Shown here piece by piece: positions 22,590-32,723 of a stretch of DNA of 64,000 nt; position 1 is the first letter of the stretch, and every line of letters starts with the position of its first letter. A model generated the notes under the pieces. It saw only the letters and a list, made by a program, of their open reading frames with translations, did not search any database and was not told the origin of the DNA. The DNA lies in assembly GCF_905171775.1 (NCBI RefSeq), contig NC_053492.1, positions 325,443,645 to 325,507,644 of the forward strand. Reading direction: 5' to 3'. Made by a program: the position numbers and the translations under genes. Source of the DNA: Rana temporaria. Lineage: Eukaryota; Chordata; Amphibia; Anura; Ranidae.

Positions 22590-23640
22590 TGTGAGGGATA
22601 GATAGTGTTAAGTCCCCCAGTTGTACCGTACCTAAAGTATATATCCAATACGCCTCACAGGCGGAAGGAGGATCGCCTCCCGTTAGGTGATTTGACATGT
22701 TCAATCACCATACCACGTAAATCATGACCTGATGTTTAGCTGCCACAAAATGTAAGGCTACTGGCTTGTTAGGATCTGCCTGATCGCCTTTCCCCGGTCT
22801 TGGTCAGTGCTACTCTGATATCGCTTCTGTGTTTCTGAAAGCGCTTTTTGAAACGGCCAATGGTCTTACTGACATTATGACAGTGCACAAGGAACTTTAA
22901 AATGTAAACACAGAAGTCCGTGTTACAGTTGAAGTATTCCCGTATGGGATAGCGGACCTCCCATGCTGTGGGTATGAGAAATACTCGCCACAGATAAGCG
23001 AGTTACAACACATTGCAATTATAGCACTTAAAACACCCAGTTTTCTGGGATATCTTAGGTGCGATTTTAGCATACTTACGTCGAGGATCTGCCTGTACCA
23101 GATGGTCACGCAGTGGTCCTTCCTCGTTTATACGCCATCATTCTGTCTGATTTTAATCGCAGATCCCAAGAACCGATCTGATTGCAATATGTTAAGAATG
23201 CGTTCAGTAGCACGTTTGATGGTACCTGACTCTTGATTGAATGTGTGAACAAACAAAGGGCGAGTAATAGGGGCTGGAGGTCCTACTACTACCAACCAGT
23301 GCCTTATCAAGGGCCGGATCCAGGACTGATTGGGATATCCCCATTCCAGAAATTTGTTGGTACATGGTATGATGCGTAGAACGCGTGTGATACTGTGAGA
23401 TTGACAGGTTATTACGTAAATGCGTGGGGGTGTGTGCTCTGAAGGTGCAGCAGGGTGTTCCTATCTGTAGGTTTGGTGTATAGGGATGTGGTTATAACAC
23501 CATTGGTAATGGTTGATGAGCACATCAAGGAATGGAATATGCTCACCTGAGAGTCTGGATTAAATACTTTCCCTGGAAAACACTGGTTTAGGAACTCTAC
23601 AAACCTCCAAAGTAGTTGTTGTTCCAGTTCCCAGCTGGTG
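22590..23640 (-). pseudogene. PLE3 C-terminal RT and endonuclease relic
   Basis: Minus-strand reading in several frames: NGVITTSLYTKPTDRNTLLH (about 23500), a PLE RT thumb motif, followed by STHPHAFT, ILQSDRFLGSAIKIRQNDGV, RKLGVFKCYNCN (Cys pair), the 'YPIREYFNCNTDFCVY' stretch, and an endonuclease tail GGDPPSACEAYWIYTLGTVQ near 22670. The N-terminal RT half is absent; upstream sequence is the minisatellite at 23705. At least five shifts or stops. Sequence differs clearly from PLE1 and PLE2, so it is a third PLE family or subfamily. Confidence 0.75.
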
Positions 23641-23704
23641 ATCGCTTCAGCCACCCATTTTTGGCCGTTTTCTTTCCAGGAAGGTGTGCGATTTGGAAAA
23701 TGGA

Positions 23705-23945
23705 CTAAGCCCCCTGTATACCAGTCTCCTCCACAGCTGCTGCCCCCTGTATACCAGTCTCCTCCACACAGCCCCCCTCCCTGTATACCAGTCTTCTCCA
23801 CAGTTGCCCCCTCCCTGTATACCAGTCTCCTCCACAGCTGCCCCCTGTATACAGTCTCCTCCACACAGCCCCCCCTCCCTGTATACCAGTCTTCTCCACA
23901 GTTGCCCCCTTCCTGTATACCGGTTCTCCTCCACAGCTGCCCCCC
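23705..23945. repeat. ~30-bp minisatellite, second locus
   Basis: About eight units of 'ctgtataccagtctcctcca' + 'cagctgcccc' with variants ('cttctccacagttgccccc', 'cacacagccccc'). Same unit as at 13208-13345. Tyr/Pro/Ser-rich frames on both strands are by-products. Confidence 0.92.
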
Positions 23946-24299
23946 TTACCTCACACAGCAAGTAGAAGACAGAAGATGCGGCATGTACGAGCAGAGGGTG
24001 GGAGATGTTCAACCCTCTATTTAACAGACAGACAATTTGTTGCTAGGACCGCCCCCGCAACCAATCATAGGCATTTTAACTTGAAAAGATGCACTCTCCC
24101 CCCCACCTCTTTAGCAGTGAAAATCTGCAGCCAGCACTGGACCTTGCAGTGCAGGGAGCTCAGTTTGTACTTGCAGTGCCACCACCTCGTATACCTGAGA
24201 AGAATAGGCAGGCGGCAGACATCTTGGAAGCAGCATCACAAATGAAATACCTTACTGCTCACTCCTCACTGCTGCATTTAGCCAGCATGGTGCCCCTAC

Positions 24300-24635
24300 T
24301 GATGTGCGCTCCAGAATTAGTGGACAGAGGAATGGAGATGGAAGCCTGAATATTTATGAGAGCTCTACCAATACCTGGGTAAGGACGGGCCGGGAAGGTA
24401 TAGAGTTCGCCATTAAAAGTTCTGGAGCCTGGCCATGTGGACAGAGAATTCAGGATCCAGAGGCCTGGAGGGGACCCCTGTGCTTTCTGGGGGCTCTGCC
24501 TAATCTTCTGCTAATGTACCAGTGCTGGGATCAGTATTGGAAGCGCTGCCAGTCTGTCATAAGTAATTTTGGCTGAAACACAGGCTAGAGTTTTGTGCTA
24601 AGACGACACAGTTGTCCTTAAAGTTTTTCTACACT
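24300..24635. repeat. Inverted repeat arm, left
   Basis: About 24310-24635 ('gatggaagcctgaatattta' to 'gttgtccttaaagtttttct') is the reverse complement of about 26880-27190 with moderate divergence. Shared blocks include 'agttctggagcctggccatg', 'gctgggatcagtattggaag' and 'gctagagttttgtgctaaga'. The L2 LINE fragment lies between the arms. Confidence 0.85.
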
Positions 24636-25213
24636 CTTGAACGACTGTGGCCTAAAACCAAATGCCTGCAGGACTTCACCCTATATAAATCTGCCCTTCT
24701 AAATTACAATTCCTGCCTCCATGCTGCCAAACAAGCCTATTTTGTCTCTCTTATTAACACCTTGTCATCCAGTCCCCGTTGGCTCTTCTTAACCTTTAAC
24801 TCTCTGCTTCGTCCCCCACTCCCTCTACCCACTAACTCACTCACTGCCCAAGAGATTTCCAAGCAATTTCAAAAGACAAAATTGATGCAATTCGTGAGGA
24901 CACCTCCACTGTGCGTACATCTTCCCCACCCAACATACCTTGCCTAAACAGCACATTCAACACTCTCCTCTTTTGAATTGGCTACTACTGAAGAGGTTAC
25001 AAAACTTTTTTCAGATGCCCACCTAACCAATTGTCCCTTGGATCCTGTTCCCTCACAACTACTACGGTCACCTTCTTCTATCCTATGCTCCCTCACTCAC
25101 ATCTTCAATCTCTCCCCCTCTAGTGGCACCTTTCCCTTCCCCTGTAAAATATGCGCAGATCACTCCCTTACTTAAAAAGCCCTCACTGGAACCCACCAAC
25201 CTAAACAACTTAA

Positions 25214-26248
25214 AGCGGGAGTTCACCCATAAATGCTGTTTTTTGCTCTTTTACCCTTAGGCCCGTACACACGACCAAACATGTATGCTGAAACTGGTCC
25301 GCGGGCCAGTTTCAGCATACATGTTCGGTCGTGTTGTGGGCGCGAGCGGGCGAATTCCAGCAAACATTTGCCCGCCGGGCCTTTTCCCAGCGGACAAATA
25401 TTCCTGGACGTGTTTTTAAAACCGTCCGCTGGAATCCTGCCCGCTCGGACATGTACAGTCGTCAGTACAGACCTACCGTACATGTCCAGGCGCCCGCCGT
25501 CCCTCGCATGCGTCGAATGACTTCGACGCATGCGTGGAAGCCTTTAAATGGCAGGCCCGCCCACGTCTCCGCGTCATCACCGCGTCATCGTCGCAGCGAC
25601 AACGCGGAACCACGCCCCGCGTATTGTTTACGCGCGGACTTCTGTACGATAGTGTGTACAACCATCGTACAGAAGCCCTCTGGCAGACATGTCCGGTGAA
25701 AACGGTCCGACGGACCGCTTTTCACCGTACATGTTTGTTCGTGAGTACCCGGCCTTAGATGTATGCTCATTTAGTCTAGGGAATCGGTTAGTTGTTTTAA
25801 AATCCGAGCATTACTTACCGTTGTAGAGGGCGATCTTCTCCGCCACTTCCGGGTATGGGTCTTCGGGAGTGGGCGTTCCTTCTTGATTGACAGTCTTCCG
25901 ACAGGCTTCCAAAAGGCTTCCGACGGTCGCATCCATCGCGTCACGAGTAGCCGAAAGAAGCCGAACGTCGGTGCGGCTCTATAACTGCGCCTGCGCACCG
26001 ACGTTCGGCTACTTTCGGAAAATCGTGACGCGATGGATGCAACCGTCGAAGCCTTTCGGAAGCCTGACGGGAAGACTGTCAATCAAGAAGGAACGCCCAG
26101 TCCCGCAGCCCATACCCGGAAGTGGCGGAGAAGATCGCCCTCTACAACGGTAAGTAATGCTCGATTTTAAAACAACTAGCGATTCCCCTAGACTAAATGA
26201 GCATACATCTAAAAGTAAAAACAGCATTTTACCCAGCGAACCTCCGCT
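25214..26248. repeat. Palindromic MITE with TTAA target duplication (copy A)
   Basis: Ends 'agcgggagttcacccat' and the complement of 'gcgaacctccgct' lie next to TTAA at 25210-25213 and 26249-26252. The interior is a long imperfect palindrome with 'cgatcttctccgccacttcc' and its complement, pivoting near 25985. A second MITE (25260-25754) lies in its left arm. TTAA is the piggyBac-type target, but the ends do not start CCC, so the superfamily is open. Confidence 0.85.
25260..25754. repeat. MITE with GGCCCGTACACACGA ends, TTA duplication
   Basis: Left end 'ggcccgtacacacgaccaaa' complements right end 'tttgttcgtgagtacccggcc'. TTA flanks at 25257-25259 and 25755-25757; removing the insert plus one TTA restores the arm of the outer MITE, as shown by the other arm ('tttagatgtatgctc'). 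A 3-bp TTA duplication fits PIF/Harbinger. Confidence 0.88.
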
Positions 26249-26877
26249 TTAAGACCCATCTCATTGCTCCCATTCACCTCTAAACTTCTAGAACGCTTAG
26301 TTATCAACCGTCTTGGCTCCTACCTCAGTGAAAAATAACATCTTACCCATTACAGTCTGGCTTTCACTCGCAGCATTGCACGGAAAATGCCTTCCTAAAA
26401 CTCATCACAGATTTACTAACTGCTAAATGAACAGCCAGTATTCCATACTCCCTACTACTGGACCTCTCTGTGGCCTTTAAAACTGTTGACCACCTGCTCC
26501 TTCTCAAACTCCATTCCTTTGGCCTCCAAGATTCTGCTCTATCCTGGTTCTCTGCCTACCTATCACAGCGCTCCTTCAGTGTTACCTACAACTCTTTCTC
26601 CTCCTCCTCTCCATTGCCCCTTTTTGTGGGGGTCCCCCAAGGCTCTGTTCTTGGACCCCTTCTCTTCTCTATCTACATCTCCTCCCTTGGTCACTTGCTA
26701 ACCGCCCACGGCTTCCAATACCACGTATACGCCAATGACACCCAAATCTGTCTACTCTTCTCACCTCCACTCCTTCAGTCTCCTCTCGCATTACTAACTG
26801 ATAACAGTATGCGGTCCTTCTGAAAGCTAACTGAATATCGCCACTCGGCTGCAATCTTCCTTGTAGGGTTTGGGGGG

Positions 26878-27195
26878 GGGGACAAGTGTAGAAAACCTAC
26901 AAGGACAACTGTGGCTAGACTGTCTTAGCACAAAACTCTAGCCTGTTACTTTTGACAGACAGGCAGCGCTTCCAATACTGATCCCAGCACTGGTTCATTA
27001 GCAGAAGATTAGGCAAAAGCTCCCCCCCCCAGCCAGCACAGGGGGCCCCCTCCTAATATCTGGATCCTATGTCCACATGGCCAGGCTCCAGAACTTTTAT
27101 GGCCAACTCTCCACCTATCGGCCCGTCATTACCCAGCTATTGGTAGAGCTCCCATAAATATTTAGGCTTCTAACTCCATTCCTCTGCCCACTAAA
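26878..27195. repeat. Inverted repeat arm, right
   Basis: Complement of the left arm at 24300-24635. It begins at 'acaagtgtagaaaacctaca' next to a short local hairpin and ends near 'cattcctctgcccactaaa'. Together with the left arm it forms a palindromic repeat of about 700 bp split by LINE sequence. Confidence 0.85.
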
Positions 27196-27820
27196 ATCTG
27201 AAACTTTCTGAAGCTTCCAGAAGCCAGGGGAGGCGAGAGAGACTCAGCCCTCAGAGCCTGTCAGCTGAACTGTACAATGATCCCAATTAATCCTGGCTCC
27301 ACCGACTACAGCGAAGCTTAACTAAAATTGACCTAACCTATTCACACTATGTGCACAGGGGGGGGGGGGCTACATTAGGAAACTTGGTAAAGGAGATAGA
27401 TGCCTGTGTAGCCATAAAAAGATTAAAGCTGGCCATAGATGTATTGAAATTCTACTGTTTTTAGCAGGGAGTTGCTGGATTTAAATCTATGTGTATCTGT
27501 GCCAGTTCGAAAACAATTGATCATTAGGTTGTCTTCTGTCGAACAGGCTTGTTGGAATTTTTTTACCAGCAGTCTCCAGCTACTTCAGTGTATTTTGACA
27601 GCAGACAGTTTCGTTGTCAGAATGCAATCCGGCTCAATAGTGTGGATGGAGGAATATGTTTTTTTTCTTCCATGTTCTGCTTAACAGTTAAGATAGGTAG
27701 GATTCGAGAAGAAATAGGGCACACCAAGGTGAATGGTAAAATACAGCCTCTACAAAAGTAGCGTGCCCAGCTCCCAGTTGTCCCTCATAAAACCCAGAGA
27801 TCATCAGCTCAAAAACCCTT
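27196..27820. other. No gene; dispersed repeat end
   Basis: 'taaagctggccatagatgta' at 27424 looks like a MITE end but has no visible partner. A G run lies at 27357-27369. No coding signal. Confidence 0.4.
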
Positions 27821-28184
27821 GTTAGACTTTCCGGTAACAGCATTTCCAGGAACCTTCCAGGACAGCTACTTGAGAGATGATTTGCTCCGCCCTCTACATG
27901 AAACACAAATCGGATACAATTTAAAAAGGCCCCCTCCCTTTCCTCTGACCCTCAGTTGTTTAGAAGATCAAGGCAAACCTCCACCAAAGAGCACTCGGCA
28001 GAGGTTAAAAAAAAAACATAGAAACATATAAAAAAAACAAAAAAAAAAACAAACAACACCACCAGGTGAAAGTAGAACAGGGTGGGAATATAGACGCCGT
28101 CCTGGAAGGATCCTGGAAATACAGTTACCCGGTAAGTCTAACGGGGGTTTCCCCCCCTCACCTTCCAGGACAGCTACTTGAGAG
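27821..28184. repeat. DIRS2 left terminus and internal complementary region
   Basis: 27821-27865 is the element's left end. 28099-28140 is its complement ('gtcctggaaggatcctggaa' ... 'agtctaac'), followed at about 28157-28184 by 'caccttccaggacagctact', the complement of the right end at 47572. The two halves together copy the joined termini, the DIRS signature used to rebuild ends from a circular intermediate. Confidence 0.85.
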
Positions 28185-28199
28185 GATAAGCAAGATTCT

Positions 28200-29800
28200 A
28201 TACCTTAGGGGAGTGACAACAGCATGAAGCACTTTCCTACCAAAGGAGGGGTCCTGGCTGAAAAGCATCTGAACTCTATAATGTTTGACAAATGCACGAG
28301 GAGGACCAGACGACAGCTTTTAAAAATGTCTTCCCATGATGCCCCCCGCTCTTTCTGCCCATGACGTAGCCATGGATCTCGTTGAATGAGCCCTAATTCT
28401 AGAAGGAGGGATACGAACTGAAGCTTTGTATGCTTCACAAATTGCTTCCGTAATCCACCTAGGCAATAGAGCTTTTAGACACTTTGACCCCTTCTTGGGG
28501 CCCACTGAACAATACTAACAGCTGGGAGGAACTCCTAAACCCACTGGATTTCTCTAGGTAAAGCAGAAGACATCTTTTTACGTCTAGAAGACTAAATCTT
28601 TTCTCCTCCGCATTCTTGGGAGAGGTAAGGGTAACTAGGCAGGACTACTTCCTGGGACCTATTGTCCGGTCACCCGTAGTCAGGTGGACAAGTGCACCCC
28701 ATTGGGTTCAGGGATGCACCACAGGGTGGTGAACCCTATGGCCGACCGCTGCTATCAGGGACGAAGCGTGAACCTAAGATCACCCGGGCGCGGGAGTATA
28801 AGACCCAGTTTTGTATTCACCAGAGCCCCTGATGGTGGGGATGGCCTTGGCCGCAACTGAATCCAGGTCGCGACCCCCGAGATTCCCTAGGTCAGAGGGG
28901 AGAGAGGGGAAGCAGCTGGCAGGACAAACGGTGGTGATAGGTAGGCCGAGGTCAGGGCAACAGGCAGACAAGGATAACCGTGGGACAGGCAAATGGTCAG
29001 GGGCACAGGCAGACAAGGATAAGTCAGGAACAAGTCAAAACGGTACACAGAAAGATGATCATAGCACACTGCAAACAGGAACCAGCAAACTACACTGCAG
29101 ACAGGAACTAAGCAAAGGAACGCTGTTGAACAGCACTGCAGACCTGTAGAGCAACGGTTAATATAGACTTCCTGGAATGGCCTGGGTGAGGCCATACAGG
29201 AAGAGGAAGTGATAAAAAGGGGAACCAGAACAGGGTCAGGCCTTTAATGAACACATGGAGATCAGGTAAGCAGACAGACTTTGTTGCATATCCATGACAC
29301 CTATGAAAGTTTGAACATACTTTGGGCAAAATAAAAAGGATCAGGCCTAATCACTACCCTCTAGAATCCTCAGGAAGGGGGTCTTTACAAGAAAGAGACG
29401 GCAGATCAGAAATCCCTTCTCCCTGACGTAATAGCCAAAAGGAAGGAAATCTTCAAAGAAATTAATTTCAGGGAAGCCTCATGCAAAGGCTCAAAAGGAG
29501 CCCTTGTAAGAGCATTTAAACACTAATGACAGATCCCAAAGAGGGCACATGTTTAACGACCCTGGGAGCATGTCTACACCTGGCTGAAAGGAAACTCCTG
29601 ACTAAAGGATCTTCTACTAGTCTCTTGTCTGAAAACATAGACATGGCGCATTGTGAACCCCAAGGGTGCCGACAGTCCTTTCTCTACTCGTTTGTGCAAA
29701 AAATCCAATATCAGGGAGTGGAAAAAACAATCTAAACCGGATTTCCTTTGCCAGGAAATAAAAGTTATGGCTTATGACCAACTTGCGGCTGTTCAGGATA
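28200..29800 (-). pseudogene. DIRS2 tyrosine recombinase relic
   Basis: C-terminal part 28205-28510 reads AHSTRSMATSWAERAGG (HxxR box), then shifts frame toward the family's terminal segment. FHRSQEVVLPS is split by the solo LTR at 28663-29299. Upstream of the LTR (29330-29480) the reading is APFEPLHEASLKLISLKISF then LLAITSGRR (first catalytic Arg region). Further N-terminal text is badly broken. Same order as the intact DIRS-A recombinase at 52737. Several stops and shifts. Confidence 0.85.
28663..29299. mobile_element. Solo LTR with 5-bp target duplication
   Basis: A 637-bp segment starts TGTCC and ends GACA, with CCTAT directly repeated on both sides (28658-28662 and 29300-29304). It splits the DIRS2 recombinase motif FHRSQEVVLP, which reads through when the LTR and one CCTAT are removed. 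No internal genes remain, as expected for LTR-LTR recombination. The orientation and the family (Gypsy-like or endogenous retrovirus) cannot be decided here. Confidence 0.85.
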
Positions 29801-29819
29801 GTTTAAATAACTTTCTCTG

Positions 29820-30319
29820 AACACCCTCTCAACTGTAAGATGCGCCGCTCAGCCTCTGGCCGTCAAATGGAAGGTCTGAGGGCTTGGATGCAACATTGGT
29901 CCCTCGTGGAGTAGTCCTTCCGATCTGGTAGGGGCCAGGGAAGATCCACAGAGGGCCCTTCAGAGAGGAAAAACCAACTCCTCCTGGGCCACCAGGGGGC
30001 AATCGAACCACTTCTGCCCGATTCTGAATAATTTTTCAAACTACCAGGAGGTAAGAGGGGAAAAAGGAGGGTAGGCGTAGGTCAAAGCGAAATCCCATGG
30101 AAGGAGAGAGCATCCGTCCCCAAGGTGAGTGAGAAGAACACCGGCAGTTTTATATGTTGAGACTGGAGGCAAAAAGATCCACTGCAGAAAGACCCCATCT
30201 TGACAATATCCAGGAACGTGCCTTGATGCAGCTCCCAACAACTGGAACAAACACTCACTCGGCTCAGATAGTCCGCCAGCATATTCTCTGATCCCCTGAT
30301 GTGGACTGCCCTGACTAAG
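29820..30319 (-). pseudogene. DIRS2 RNase H end and connector relic
   Basis: Minus-strand reading AVHIRGSENMLADYLSRVSV (about 30310-30250) matches the end of the DIRS RNase H domain (family N.LAD.LSR), followed by ELHQGTFLDIVKMGSFC and, near 30000-29840, a connector piece rich in Pro and Gly. The upstream RNase H half lies at 40956-41390, beyond the PLE2 composite. Broken by shifts. Confidence 0.75.
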
Positions 30320-30320
30320 G

Positions 30321-30370
30321 TGACATCATCTAGATGATGTCGACTGACGAAACTAGTCAGTCGAAGCTGG
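30321..30370 (+). ncRNA. Possible decayed hammerhead motif (PLE2 end)
   Basis: Plus strand: CTAGATGA (core CTGATGA with an extra A), one extra T, stem II GTC/GAC, GAAAC, short stem III AC/GT with a TA loop, triplet GTC at 30356-30358. Stem I is weak. The same bases also form a 7-bp hairpin GACTGAC/GTCAGTC, so the ribozyme reading is tentative; its position at a PLE edge is the main support. Confidence 0.35.
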
Positions 30371-30622
30371 AGCCCAACGACGAGGGTAGTGACGCCAGTG
30401 ACTAGAAACAGAGGCTTAAATACCCGTAGTGCTGGGCTCAGCGAAGGGTAGGAGACACCATTGTATTTGGCACCGCTAACGTTTGAACAATGTTGTGATA
30501 TGTCCTATTTATGTGAGTGCACAATCAGGAAGTGTTTTTATACAAAAATAGAAGGTGCAATCAGCGCAAAAAACAAAATCAATAATAATGAATAAACCCC
30601 CAAAATGCAAGCTGGACACTAA

Positions 30623-31084
30623 AGCCCCATACACACGAGAGGATTTATCCGCGGATACGGTCCAGCGGACCATATCCGCAGATAAATCCTCTCGAGGATT
30701 TGCGCGGATTTCCATCCGATGGAGTGTACTCACCATCGAATCGAAATCCGCGCCGAAATCCTCTGGCGATGACGTGTCGCGCCGTCGCCGCGATGATGCC
30801 GCGGCGACGTGCGCGACGCAGTCATATAAGGAATTATTACGACGCATGCGGGGGATCCCCTCGGACGGATCTATCCGGTGAGTGTGTACAGACCAGCGGA
30901 TCGATCCGTGGGATCCGATTCCAGCGGATAGATTTGTTGGCATGTCAACAAATTTTTATCTGCTGGAATTCGAAAATATCCACGGATAAAGATCCGCTGG
31001 AGCATACACACCAGGGGATCCATCCGCTGAAAACGATCCGCTGAGATTTTTCAGCGGATGGATCCTCTCGTGTGTATGGGGCCT
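30623..31084. repeat. MITE with AGCCCCATACACACGA ends
   Basis: Left 'agccccatacacacgagagg' complements right 'cctctcgtgtgtatggggcct'. The interior repeats 'atccgctgga' and 'agcggat' motifs in both orientations. Same terminal type as the element at 25260. Flanks TAA and TAG suggest a mutated 3-bp duplication. Confidence 0.85.
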
Positions 31085-31844
31085 TAGAATTAACACAAAA
31101 TTCCAATAGCAAATGTAAAAAGACCAATAATGATAGTAATAATAAATAGAGAATAAATAAATAAATAAGTCAGTGATAAATATATTAATGAATATTGGAC
31201 ATAAGGATATATGAAAAGTCCATAGAAAGTAAATCCACCAGTGAGATGTGGTTCACACACAGTGACAATCCCTTCACCCAAGGCTCTCTAGGTACTCTCA
31301 CCTCCAGGAATGGACCTCTGAACTAACAGGAAGTCAAACCAGCAGTTAAGCAGATCGATCAGAAACGTTTTAGGAAATTCCTCCTTTCACAAGAAAGCTC
31401 ACAATACTCCACACAGACAGCTGGATATCCAGGCTCAGCAAGCAGGTATATAGGAGACAAAGGAATAATCCAAGTGCTCTCTGTATCATTAAAAGGCATC
31501 TGCATTTATTGTATAAAAAAGTTACTCACAAACAAATGTTTATGTAAGGCATAAACAGACATGAGGCTGGATCAGGCATGAATCAGATGTGTGGCGTCAT
31601 GCACAGCGGGGCGTGGCTAGCCGCATCACCTAATTTCCTGATAAAGACAGGCGTTGCTATGACTACCTACTGGGACGCCAATAGCAGGCGGGACTAAGCG
31701 CCATACGAACGTAGCCTGTATCAATGAGAAAACTTCAGACAGTAGATCCCAGCAGATAAATAAAAAAAACGCAAAATAAACAATTAAAAAACGATTTAGT
31801 TAAAAAGGAGAGAATATCTCTGAAATGCAAACGTTATTTCTTAA

Positions 31845-32342
31845 AGCGGGAGTTCACCAGAACATTTTTTTTAAACATTAGATTGATGCTCATTTTGTCA
31901 AGGGGAATCGGGTAGTTTTTTTAAAATCAAAGCAGTACTTACCGTTTTAGAGAGCGATCTTCTCCGCCGCTTCCGGGTATGGTCTTCGGGACTGGGCGTT
32001 CCTATTTGATTGACAGGCTTCCGACGGTCGCATACATCGCGTCACGAGTAGCCAAAAGAAGCCGAACGTCGGTGCGGCTCTATACGGTGCCTGCGCACCG
32101 ACTTTCGGCTACTTTCGGAAAAAGCGTGACGCGATGTATGCGACCGTCGGAAGCCTGTCGGAAGCCTGTCAATCAAGTAGGAACGCCCAGTCCCGCAGCC
32201 CAAACGCGGAAGCGTCGGAGAAGATGCATCTCTAAAAAGGTAAGTACTGCTTCGATTGTAAAAAAAAAACACCCGATTCCCCTTGACAAAACGAGCCTCA
32301 TCTAATGTTAAAAAAAAAGGTTTTTGGGTGTGAACCTCCACT
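31845..32342. repeat. Palindromic MITE with TTAA target duplication (copy B)
   Basis: TTAA at 31841-31844 and 32343-32346; ends 'agcgggagttcaccag' and the complement of 'gtgaacctccact'. The interior matches copy A (25214-26248), with the same 'cgatcttctccgccgcttcc' palindrome, but has no second MITE inside. About 498 bp. Confidence 0.88.
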
Positions 32343-32723
32343 TTAACAAATAGACGCTGGAAAACTTCCAAGAGTCCACCGCCATCTTGTTGCTAAAAAA
32401 TATATTGCACCTAAATATTCTAAAACACTCCAATAGCAGCAGCCCATAACGCCATCATGCCAAAACTGATCAGTAAGATAAGCTCCACTATCCAATGTAC
32501 AACACATAGGATTAACACATCACAAAGGAAGAGTGACACTAAATGACACTCCAGGATTATCAAATAAAAAACAATACATATACATCAAAAAAATAAAAGA
32601 TAAAATAAAACAAAACCATAATAAATAAAATAAATATATTAATAATAATACAAAAATTATTAAATTATAAAAAATATATCCAAAGGTACCGGTATATATA
32701 AATGTGAAACCCATTAGTATCAA

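Larger units (their letters stand above)
24612..26823 (+). pseudogene. L2-type reverse transcriptase relic
   Basis: Frame 24612-24947 reads LERLWPKTKCLQDFTLYKSA and RWLFLTFNSLLRPPLPLPTN, the pre-RT region of L2 proteins. 24978-25175 gives CPLDPVPSQLL and FNLSPSSGTFPFPCK. The next residues, KKPSLEPTNLNNL, stop at the MITE and resume after it as RPISLLPFTSKLLERLVINR. Frame 26470-26823 holds VDHLLLLKLHSFGLQDSALS, GVPQGSVLGPLLFSIYISSL and VYANDTQ, where YADD is expected (second catalytic Asp lost). Several frameshifts; inactive. L2 proteins reverse-transcribe their own RNA at nicked target DNA. Confidence 0.88.
24636..26860 (+). mobile_element. L2/CR1-type LINE fragment
   Basis: Plus-strand RT sequence, 5' truncated, interrupted by a MITE at 25214-26248. 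The frames on the two sides join without gap when the MITE and one TTAA are removed. No LINE tail is clear before the right inverted-repeat arm. Confidence 0.85.

Noticed and set aside
23411..24024. Frames with repeated YTSLLHSC or WRRLVYR text
   Set aside because: Minisatellite translations; only the C-terminal part of the minus frame (below about 23640) is PLE3.
25223..26227. Arg-rich frames within the nested MITEs
   Set aside because: GC-rich palindromic non-coding DNA; mirrored frames on both strands.
30341..30364. Firm hammerhead call at the PLE2 edge
   Set aside because: A competing 7-bp hairpin (GACTGAC/GTCAGTC) explains much of the symmetry, and stem I is weak; kept only as tentative.
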